This document shows positions 1 to 5,782 of a stretch of 14,930 bases of DNA, piece by piece; the first letter of the stretch is position 1, and every line of letters starts with the position of its first letter. The notes under the pieces are model-generated. The model searched no databases. It saw only the letters and a list, made by a program, of their open reading frames with translations, and was not told the DNA's origin. Both the position numbers and the translations under genes were made by a program. The stretch comes from an uncultured Brachyspira sp. (GTDB lineage: Bacteria; Spirochaetota; Brachyspiria; Brachyspirales; Brachyspiraceae). The stretch lies in contig NZ_CASEGO010000073.1 of assembly GCF_949287625.1 (NCBI RefSeq), positions 1-14,930 of the forward strand, given 5' to 3'.

Positions 1-175
1 TAAAAGAATACATTCTACTTTAAATTATGATACTCCTATGCTATACTTTAAGAAATTAAGGAATACTTAAATGCAATATGTATGGAACCCGTGCAATTAC
101 AATAAATAAAATTAACTGTTATAGTTCAAATAAAACTATATGATAAAAATTCAATTTTCAAAGAGAATATAATCT

Positions 176-541
176 ATGGAAATAATTAATTTATTTGATG
201 ATACTATAATAAAGTTCGCTAATAACCTGCATACAAATTATAAGGCATTAGACTTTTTCTTTTCTTCTATAACAAATTTAGGCGAAGCATTGCCTTTAAT
301 GATTATAACTATAATATTAATATTTATAAAAAGAACAAGATTCTGCGGTATAAATATGGCAATCAGTTTATTTGTATCTATAGTAATAGGAGCATTTATA
401 TTAAAGCCTTTAATAGCCAGAGAAAGACCTTTTATGGATCCTATTTATAATGAATATTGGATTGCTGTAGGAAAACATTTAGAAACATCTTTTTCATGTC
501 CTTCATCGCATACAACAGCTTCGTTTGCTGCTCTGTCATAA
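176..541 (+). pseudogene. PAP2-superfamily phosphatase, 3'-truncated
   Basis: PAP2 enzymes are membrane phosphatases; family members dephosphorylate undecaprenyl diphosphate or lipid phosphates. The first phosphatase motif is present as KPLIARERP (residues 77-85, K-x6-RP) and the second as CPSSHTTAS (108-116, PSSH in place of the usual PSGH). Hydrophobic segments lie at about 37-52 and 62-80. The frame stops at residue 121, so the third motif (S-R-x5-H-x3-D), which carries the nucleophilic His, is missing. Family members usually run to about 180-220 residues. A purine-rich AAGAGA ribosome site lies at 161-166. From 523 the DNA matches 2098 onward, which is pstS-like sequence, so the last codons may be foreign or shared by microhomology. 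Without motif 3 the product should be inactive. A sequencing or assembly join is the alternative. Confidence 0.8.
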
Positions 542-602
542 TTAGTTTCTATTCTTCCATTATCATTAATTATTATATATTGAAAATTTTTAAGTTTGTC
601 AA
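523..602. repeat. 80-bp chimeric direct repeat, copy 1
   Basis: This segment matches 2098-2177 at an offset of 1575 bp with only about two differences, near 580-582. The first 53 bases (to 575) read on the minus strand as part of a PstS-like protein (INDNGRIETNYDRAAN). The last 27 bases (576-602) are the right half of the 52-bp L element. Here it joins the PAP2 frame on its left and module B on its right. The second copy joins the rest of the pstS remnant and module A. Confidence 0.9.
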
Positions 603-892
603 TTTTTTTATTGTTTTTTCCAGCCTTCGCTTGCCTATGGCGGGTTTCGCCAAAATAACCTTGTATCCTAGATAAACTCGGATACACTTCGCAAAAAGTG
701 CAAGTAAAAAAAAATAATGCTGAATAGCACTAATTATATTTAACATCTTGAAATATAGCCTTTAACATATGCGTTCTTTGTGACAATACCTCAGGTACTT
801 CCTTTGATTGCAAAAGAAGCTGGAGTTCGGGTGCTAATCCCAGAAAAAACATAGTAACTAATTTTAACAAACTATAGTTATTTATGTGTATT
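576..892 (+). repeat. Module B repeat unit bounded by L half-elements
   Basis: This gene-free stretch after the broken PAP2 gene is an intergenic repeat. It opens with the right half of L (576-602) and closes with a degenerate left half (864-892; TTAACA, 17 bases, TGTATT) that abuts the DUF368 stop codon. The first part resembles the sequence after the L element at 14793-14844: both have L, then a T-rich run with TTATTGTT, later AAAAAGTGCAAGTA, then ACTAATTAT. Inside are small hairpins: GGCG/CGCC at 639-651, TGTATCC/GGATACA at 662-668 and 680-686, and CACTT/AAGTG at 685-700. The part from about 765 to 840 is visibly richer in GC than the local genes. No convincing gene is present; a 40-codon frame on the minus strand (730-852) is discussed in the findings. 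Confidence 0.7.
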
Positions 893-1761
893 TATCTATT
901 ATCAGGATCGAATCTCTGTAAAAGTCTTATAAGAAAATAAGCTGCTAAAAACATTATAGGACATAATGCCCACTCTATACCTTTTGGAAGTCCGGGAAAA
1001 ACTTGTATAATAGAGCCTAATACAAAACCTGATATTATTAAATAAGAAGCCTTTACATAATGCTCCATCCAATATTCTAAAATTTTAGTGGTAAGAACAA
1101 CTCCCAAAATAGAACCTATAGCTAAAGGAATTAAATAAGGTAAATAAAGATTATGTACCGCGTCAATAGTTTCCTGATATATACCCAAAAGTAAAAACAT
1201 ATATGATACACTTATACCTGGAAGTATCATTGCAATGGCTACTATTAAACCAGCTATTATAAGTATAAAATACATAAATACTTCGCTTTTATCTGATGAA
1301 CTGCTGAAAAAACCTTCTGGTATAATTGATATTAAATATACTATTGCTGCTCCTAATAGTATGTATATAATACTCACAAAATTAAATTTATATTCTTTAG
1401 TTTTATTATAAACCGTATTAAAACCTCCAAGTGCTGCCCCCATAAAAAAGAAAGCAGAAACAGTGTAATACTTCTCTATCAAGTTTGATAAAGGTTTTGA
1501 TATTATCACCATTCCTAAAAGAGAGCCCGCACAAAAAAATATTAAAAATAAAAAGTTAAACTTATTTTTAATAAAATAATTTTCATTCTTTGGGAAAGTT
1601 AAAACACTGCTTAAAGAAGATATTAATTTATCATATATACCAAGTATCATAGCCATAGTGCCTCCGCTGAAACCAGGCACAAGCATAGAAGCTCCTATTA
1701 TAAATCCTTTTATAACCGTATATATATAATTCATAAATCCTAAAAATTTCATATTTTTCAT
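892..1761 (-). CDS. DUF368 / PopT-type polyprenyl-phosphate transporter
   Basis: This is a 289-residue polytopic membrane protein of the DUF368 family. Members (PopT) have been shown to return undecaprenyl phosphate, the carrier lipid for cell-wall and surface glycans, to the cytoplasmic face. The paired signature half-motifs are visible: GASMLVPGFSGGTMAMILGIY (about 23-43) and AIAMILPGISVSYMFLLLGIY (about 175-195). Each is a re-entrant-type PGxSxxxM stretch. About eight to ten hydrophobic segments fill the rest, and length is normal for the family. The AGAGG ribosome site (1765-1769) is only 3 bases from the first ATG but 12 from the in-frame ATG at 1752, so the start is uncertain by three codons. 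A candidate promoter lies at 1804-1832. The stop codon borders a degenerate L half-element. The family call is firm; the substrate is inferred. Confidence 0.88.
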   Translation of the reverse strand: MKNMKFLGFMNYIYTVIKGFIIGASMLVPGFSGGTMAMILGIYDKLISSLSSVLTFPKNENYFIKNKFNFLFLIFFCAGSLLGMVIISKPLSNLIEKYYTVSAFFFMGAALGGFNTVYNKTKEYKFNFVSIIYILLGAAIVYLISIIPEGFFSSSSDKSEVFMYFILIIAGLIVAIAMILPGISVSYMFLLLGIYQETIDAVHNLYLPYLIPLAIGSILGVVLTTKILEYWMEHYVKASYLIISGFVLGSIIQVFPGLPKGIEWALCPIMFLAAYFLIRLLQRFDPDNR

Positions 1762-1803
1762 AATCCTCTAAAATATAATTTTTTACTTGATATTAGAGAA
1801 AGG

Positions 1804-1832
1804 ATAATACAATGTAAAACAATTTTAATCAA
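1804..1832 (-). promoter_or_regulatory. Candidate sigma-70-type promoter for the DUF368 gene
   Basis: On the minus strand, TTGATT (1827-1832) and TATTAT (1804-1809) are separated by 17 bases. They lie about 40 bases upstream of the start codon. Each hexamer differs from consensus at one or two positions. AT-rich DNA gives chance matches, so this is a candidate only. Confidence 0.5.
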
Positions 1833-1918
1833 GCATGTTTTTACAATTATTTTAAAATATTTACATTAAAGTACTATTTTAACATATTTTTTAAGAACAT
1901 ATATAATAATTTTTTACT

Positions 1919-2150
1919 TTAATTAATGATAGGAATGTATCCAGTATCTTTAACTAAATACTGACCTTGTTCTGAAAGTATAAAATCTATTAATTTTTGA
2001 ACTTTTGGATTTTCTTCTAAGCATTATCATATAGCATGCTTTCATAAGTATTATAGTAAATTGTTGAGCATAAAACATAAGCTGTATCATAGCTGCTGTT
2101 TGCTGCTCTGTCATAATTAGTTTCTATTCTTCCATTATCATTAATTATTA
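1919..2150 (-). pseudogene. 3' remnant of a pstS-like phosphate-binding protein gene, frameshifted
   Basis: Read on the minus strand, two adjoining frames give the C-terminal end of a periplasmic phosphate-binding protein of the PstS type. The upstream part reads NDNGRIETNYDRAANS...ESMLYDNA. The downstream part reads EENPKVQKLIDFILSEQG, then QYLVKDTGYIPIIN and a stop at 1919-1921. LIDFILSEQGQ..V...GYIPI is the typical C-terminal signature of PstS and related proteins. The join near 2019-2022 reads GCT-TA-GAA, consistent with loss of one base from GCT-TTA-GAA, and this creates a premature TAG. The first two-thirds of the gene is missing: at 2150/2151 the coding sequence gives way to the right half of an L element. 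No other pst gene is nearby, so this is a relic. The family call rests on the C-terminal motif only. Confidence 0.75.
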
Positions 2151-2177
2151 TATAATAAAAATTTTTAAGTTTGTCAA
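2098..2177. repeat. 80-bp chimeric direct repeat, copy 2
   Basis: This is the partner of 523-602. In this copy the pstS-like part (2098-2150) is continuous with the rest of the pstS remnant, so this is the more likely source of the sequence in the PAP2 gene. The pstS-to-L junction (2150/2151) is shared by both copies, so the junction formed before the duplication. Confidence 0.9.
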
Positions 2178-2645
2178 CAGCGAGCCGCTGCACCTTCCCG
2201 CACGGTATTGTTTATTCTTATCAAATGTCAATAATACGTGTGGCTGATTACCTATTATTATACCAAATAAGCAATTTACTATACATCTAAAACATATTTT
2301 AATCATTAATAAAAATATATCATGTTACAAATAAAATTATAATTACATTTATAAACAACTGAAATTTGACAAGATATAGTTGTTTAGGTATATAATGAAA
2401 ATTTTTAAGTTTGTCAACTGCGAGCTCTCCCTCATCTTCGTTCGGGACGCACGGTATTGTTTATTCTTATCAAATGTCAACGATACATGCGGCTGATTGC
2501 CTATTATTATGTAAAATAAATTATTTATTTTACATTTTAAACTTATTTTATTAATGCTAAATAATACTTTATACTATTTATAAGTTATCATTAAATCTAT
2601 AAATAATTAAAATTTGACAAATTATATTCGTTTAAGTATATACTG
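2151..2645 (+). repeat. Two tandem module A repeat units punctuated by L elements
   Basis: Two direct copies of a unit of about 248 bp. Landmarks recur at a near-constant offset: the L right end at 2177 and 2417, the core from GCACGGTATTGTTTATTC (2200 and 2449), GGCTGATT (2242 and 2491), and TTGACA of the next L (2366 and 2614). A short GC-rich stretch of variable sequence follows each GTTTGTCAA. A third, inverted copy lies at 14147-14470. The array starts with an L right half (2151-2177), has one full L (2366-2417) and ends with an L left half (2614-2645). I see no gene here. It also forms most of the gene-free stretch between the pstS remnant and the symporter. Confidence 0.85.
2366..2417 (+). 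repeat. Full 52-bp L element, copy 1
   Basis: TTGACA (2366-2371), 17 bases, TATATA (2389-2394), 17 bases, TGTCAA (2412-2417). The layout is symmetric, with the central TATATA its own reverse complement. It matches the copy at 14793-14844 at 48 of 52 positions. It may act as a promoter in either direction; a better -10 match, TATAAT, sits two bases further on at a less favourable spacing of 19. Confidence 0.85.
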
Positions 2646-2702
2646 AAATAATAAGTAAATTTATATTCAAGCAATAATAATACAAATGTAATTAATAATA
2701 AA

Positions 2703-2742
2703 AAGAGACAGCTTTTTTAAACTTAAAAAACCATCTCTTTAT
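2703..2742 (-). terminator. Probable rho-independent terminator of the symporter gene
   Basis: On the minus strand an RNA stem of about 16 pairs can form between an AAAGAGAUGG-type arm and its CUGUCUCUUU-type partner. G-U pairs fill the imperfect positions, and UUUUUAUUAUU follows. It lies about 30 bases past the symporter stop. On the plus strand the same positions are C-A mismatches with no U tract, so the orientation is minus. Confidence 0.7.
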
Positions 2743-2771
2743 ATATCATCATTTTAATTTAAATAATAAAA

Positions 2772-3953
2772 TCAAGCAGCATCTTTTTTAACTTTATTTT
2801 GATAATACCAATCAACAAATACAGCAATAGCATTATCTCCAGAAACATTAGCAGCAGTACCGAATGAGTCCTGAGTTAAATATAATGCTATCATTAGTCC
2901 CTGCAATTCTTCTCCAGTAATTCCAACCATATAAAGGAAAGGCAAAGCACTCATTATAGCACCGCCCGGAGCACCTGGAGCAGCTACCATAGCGATTCCT
3001 AACATAAGTATAAAAGGAAGTATTGAACTGTATGTAGGATTTTGTCCTAATATTAATATAACAGCAGTAGAACAGCATGTAATAGTTATCATAGAGCCTG
3101 CCAAGTGTATAGTAGCACAAAGAGGTATTACAAATTTTCTGATTTGTTCGGATACTCCGTTTTTCTCTGCTGCTATCAAACTAACAGGTATAGTTGCCGC
3201 ACTGCTTTGTGTACCTATAGCTGTAAAGTAAGGAGGTATTTGATTTTTTATAAGCATTAAAGGAGATTTCTTTCCTATAATACCAGAAATGATAAATAAA
3301 GCTGTTATATAAAGCAAATGAAGAATAATAACAACAACAAATACTTTAGCAAATATCACTATAATATGCTGTATGCTTCCTGCATATGCTAAATTAGCAA
3401 ATGTACCCAAAATATGAAGAGGGAGTATAGGAATAATGATATTTTTTAATATAGTTTGTATAACCTCTTCAGAATCTTTTACTATAGAAAACAATTCCGA
3501 TCCTTGTCCTTTAGGTCTTAACAAAGTAATTCCTATACCTAATATAAAAGCAAATATTACAGCTGATGTAACATCAAATAAAGGCTTCAAAGGTATAGTA
3601 AAATAACTTTCCAAACCAGATTCCAATTTTATATTGCTCAAAGTAGCTGAACCTAAAAGTGTAGGGAAAAGATTGGAAGCTACAAAAAATGCTATACTTC
3701 CAGCTACCAATGTAGAAGCATATGATATAATAACTGTAATACCTATTAACTTAGGAGCTCCTTCCGTTAAATTGGCAATACCATAACCTATAAATGTTAC
3801 CACCATCAAAGGTATAATAAAGTTTAAAAATAAACTGAATATAGCACTTATAGTTACAAATATTCTCACTATAGGTGCTGGAAGAAACATACCAACTAAT
3901 ATACCTAAAATTATACCTATAATAATTCTAGGCAAAAGACCTATTTTTTTCAT
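2772..3953 (-). CDS. DAACS-family (SDF) dicarboxylate/amino acid:cation symporter, atypical substrate site
   Basis: This 393-residue inner-membrane secondary transporter belongs to the family of GltPh and mammalian EAATs. Family landmarks in order are the HP1 serine-rich loop TQSSAATIPV (about 249-258), the TM7 motif position ATIHLAGSM (280-288), the HP2 turn GAPGG (327-331) and TM8 QDSFGTAANVSGD (361-373). In GltPh the TM7 motif is NMDGT and TM8 carries an Arg that binds the substrate side-chain carboxylate. Here they read HLAGS and Gly365, so an acidic substrate is doubtful, while Asp362, Asn369 and Asp373 are kept. The start at 3953 is chosen because GGAG (3962-3965) lies 8 bases upstream. 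The longer frame (to 4010) adds 19 polar residues with no ribosome site. It is transcribed alone, divergent from ispF, with a terminator at 2703-2742. Confidence 0.88.
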   Translation of the reverse strand: MKKIGLLPRIIIGIILGILVGMFLPAPIVRIFVTISAIFSLFLNFIIPLMVVTFIGYGIANLTEGAPKLIGITVIISYASTLVAGSIAFFVASNLFPTLLGSATLSNIKLESGLESYFTIPLKPLFDVTSAVIFAFILGIGITLLRPKGQGSELFSIVKDSEEVIQTILKNIIIPILPLHILGTFANLAYAGSIQHIIVIFAKVFVVVIILHLLYITALFIISGIIGKKSPLMLIKNQIPPYFTAIGTQSSAATIPVSLIAAEKNGVSEQIRKFVIPLCATIHLAGSMITITCCSTAVILILGQNPTYSSILPFILMLGIAMVAAPGAPGGAIMSALPFLYMVGITGEELQGLMIALYLTQDSFGTAANVSGDNAIAVFVDWYYQNKVKKDAA

Positions 3954-3961
3954 CTGTTTTG

Positions 3962-3965
3962 CTCC
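3962..3965 (-). promoter_or_regulatory. Ribosome binding site that sets the symporter start
   Basis: GGAG on the minus strand is 8 bases from the ATG at 3953. It supports MKKIGLLPR as the N-terminus rather than the upstream in-frame ATG at 4010. Confidence 0.75.
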
Positions 3966-4131
3966 GTAATTTTTTCTATATATAGTATTATATAATTTTT
4001 TTCTATGCATTCAACGTATATATGTAGAATTTAATTTTTTTTAATGTATAGATTATATTAAGCATACATTTAATAATACATGTTATACATATAATAAACC
4101 ATATAATTGATATACAGGCACATAAAATAGT

Positions 4132-4159
4132 TTGACAAATTAATCTATTTTTGTATAAT
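4132..4159 (+). promoter_or_regulatory. Strong candidate sigma-70-type promoter for ispF
   Basis: TTGACA (4132-4137) and TATAAT (4154-4159), both perfect consensus, are separated by 16 bases. The expected start of transcription, near 4166, leaves a short leader with AGGA at 4179-4182 before the ATG at 4193. This is the best promoter match in the window. Confidence 0.8.
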
Positions 4160-4192
4160 TTATACATAAAAATAAAATAGGAAATTAATAAA

Positions 4193-4672
4193 ATGAAAAT
4201 AGGTCATGGTTACGATTTGCATGTACTTACTGAAAATCGTAAACTAATATTAGCAGGCATTGAAATACCATATGAATTAGGACTTAAAGGTCATTCCGAT
4301 GCTGATGCAGTTATTCATGCGGTTATAGATTCTATATTCGGAGCATTAGCTCTTGGAGATATAGGAAGTCATTTTCCTGATAATGATGAAAAATATAAAG
4401 ATATATCTTCGGTCATTTTATTAAAACAAACTGTTTCTATAATGAAAGAAAAAAACTATAATATTGGAAATATAGATATTACAATAATTTTGGAAAAACC
4501 AAAACTAAGAAATTACATAGATATAATGAGAGAAAACCTATCTAAATTACTGTCAACTGATATAGAAAACATTTCAATAAAAGCAAAAACAAATGAAAAG
4601 ATGGACTCTGTAGGAAGAGGAGAAGCTATTGCTGTTCATTGTGTGTGCTTATTAGAAAAAATAAAGTGTTAG
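4193..4672 (+). CDS. ispF: 2-C-methyl-D-erythritol 2,4-cyclodiphosphate synthase
   Basis: IspF cyclises CDP-ME 2-phosphate to MEcPP with release of CMP, a late step of the MEP pathway for isoprenoid precursors. The protein has 159 residues, the usual length. The metal ligands Asp8 and His10 sit in GHGYDLH (4-10), and His42 in DADAVIHAVID (36-46). FPDNDEKYKD (61-70) is the typical flexible-loop region, EKPKL (101-105) is the family's PKL stretch, and TNEKMDSVGRGEAIAV (133-148) is the C-terminal signature. AGGA lies 10 bases before the start. The more usual ispD partner is not adjacent. The next gene, a squalene-synthase relative, begins 11 bases after the stop. Its ribosome site overlaps the ispF stop codon, so the two are probably co-translated and linked in isoprenoid supply and use. 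Confidence 0.97.
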   Translation: MKIGHGYDLHVLTENRKLILAGIEIPYELGLKGHSDADAVIHAVIDSIFGALALGDIGSHFPDNDEKYKDISSVILLKQTVSIMKEKNYNIGNIDITIILEKPKLRNYIDIMRENLSKLLSTDIENISIKAKTNEKMDSVGRGEAIAVHCVCLLEKIKC

Positions 4673-4683
4673 GAAAATAATAT

Positions 4684-5676
4684 ATGGCTGCTGCAAAAAT
4701 TAATACTAAATATTTACTAGACCTTGTTTCGAGAAGTTTTGCTTTAACTATACCTTTACTAGATAAAAATAAAAAAACTAAGGTAGAAGTTCAGTACTTA
4801 CTTGCAAGAATAATAGATACTATAGAAGATTCAAGCCATACAGTACAGGATAAGGAAACATTAATAACTGGATTTATAAACATATTAAAATCGGAAAACA
4901 CTGATAATTTAGAAAATTTAAAAAAGGTAGTTATAGAGCATACTATCAATGAAAATGATAAAATATTAATAGAAAACATAGAAGTAGTATTAAAGGCATT
5001 TTTTGCTTTTAAACAAGAAATAAAAAACATGTCAGTATCTTATTTAAGAGAAATGGGTTATGGAATGGTATACTATCAGGACCACACTATATCTACATTT
5101 GAAGATTTAGATGATTACTGTTATTATGTAGCGGGTACTGTAGGAGTTTATCTTACAGAACTTGTAAAAATGCTTGATAATTTGGAATTAGACAAAGAAA
5201 AAGCAAAAAGTTTAGGAAGATTCTTACAAAAAGTAAATATTATAAAAGATGCCAAAATTGATTATAAAGAAAAAAGAGTATTCTGGCCATTAACATTATT
5301 TGATAATGAAAATCCAGCTCCGTATTTTGAAGATGGTGCTTATATGGATAAATCTATGGAAATTTTAAATCAAATGATAAAATCGGCTATGAATGAGTTT
5401 AAAAATTCTATAGAATACATAATGACTATAGAAAAAAAATCTTTAGGCTACAGACATTTCTGCCTTCTTTCAACACTTATGGGATATGAGACCATAAAAC
5501 TTATGAAAAATAATTATAATATATTTATGGGTGAAACTATAAAAATACCTAGAAAAACTACTTTAGAAATAGCTGCCAAAGTAAAAGCTGATTTTTATAC
5601 CAATAAAAAATTAGAAGATTTGCTTGAAAAGGCATTTGCTAAAGAAGCTGAAGAAAAACCTAAAGAAGAAGAATAA
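4684..5676 (+). CDS. Squalene/phytoene synthase family protein, squalene-synthase type
   Basis: This family joins two prenyl diphosphates head to head. The landmarks match squalene synthase rather than HpnC/HpnD or phytoene synthase: VSRSFA (15-20), the first Asp-rich motif in YLLARIIDTIEDS (38-50), YCYYVAGTVG (145-154), then LGRFLQKVNIIKD (177-189) with a second Asp pair at 189 and 193, and VFWP (199-202). The region that binds NADPH and performs the reductive second step (FCAIPQVMA-like in eukaryotic enzymes) reads FCLLSTLMG (259-267). Its Phe is kept but Pro and Gln are lost. The C-terminus is soluble and charged, without the membrane anchor of eukaryotic enzymes. AGGAAA (4671-4676) overlaps the ispF stop. 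The product could be squalene, presqualene diphosphate or dehydrosqualene; I cannot decide which. Confidence 0.88.
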   Translation: MAAAKINTKYLLDLVSRSFALTIPLLDKNKKTKVEVQYLLARIIDTIEDSSHTVQDKETLITGFINILKSENTDNLENLKKVVIEHTINENDKILIENIEVVLKAFFAFKQEIKNMSVSYLREMGYGMVYYQDHTISTFEDLDDYCYYVAGTVGVYLTELVKMLDNLELDKEKAKSLGRFLQKVNIIKDAKIDYKEKRVFWPLTLFDNENPAPYFEDGAYMDKSMEILNQMIKSAMNEFKNSIEYIMTIEKKSLGYRHFCLLSTLMGYETIKLMKNNYNIFMGETIKIPRKTTLEIAAKVKADFYTNKKLEDLLEKAFAKEAEEKPKEEE

Positions 5677-5726
5677 TTAAATCATTTCTTTTATACTCTC
5701 TTAAAAATATATACATATTTTGTATA

Positions 5727-5755
5727 TTGATATAAATGCCGATATATATTAAAAT
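5727..5755 (+). promoter_or_regulatory. Candidate promoter for the exported TPR gene
   Basis: TTGATA (5727-5732) and TAAAAT (5750-5755) are separated by 17 bases, within the 106-base gap after the squalene-synthase-type gene. The following genes could therefore be transcribed apart from ispF. The sequence is AT-rich, so this is moderate evidence. Confidence 0.45.
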
Positions 5756-5782
5756 TATGTAAACTTAAAAAATTCTGGAGTT

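Noticed and set aside
445..687. 80-codon minus-strand frame across the PAP2/pstS/module B junctions
   Set aside because: It runs through three unrelated segments (antisense PAP2, a pstS fragment, an L half and module B), so it is a chance fusion. The pstS part is reported as a remnant.
812..835. tRNA-like T-arm sequence (GAGTTCGGGTGCTAATCCC)
   Set aside because: No acceptor, D or anticodon stem can be placed around it.
730..894. Stop-codon readthrough extending the DUF368 protein by 53 residues
   Set aside because: The extension is in phase, but a one-in-three coincidence explains this. The protein already has normal family length and a typical polar C-terminus, and the extension enters the repeat.
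2151..2645. CRISPR array
   Set aside because: The repeats are unequal full and half elements, the intervals are about 190 bp and related to each other rather than unique, and no cas genes are present.
2151..2645. Insertion sequence with transposase
   Set aside because: No transposase frame or fragment is visible in this or the other repeat blocks. The L element has 10-base inverted ends but no evident target-site duplication.
4684..5676. Assignment as phytoene synthase or HpnD
   Set aside because: The DTIED motif, the YCYYVAG stretch and QKVNIIKD followed by FWP fit squalene-synthase-type enzymes better.
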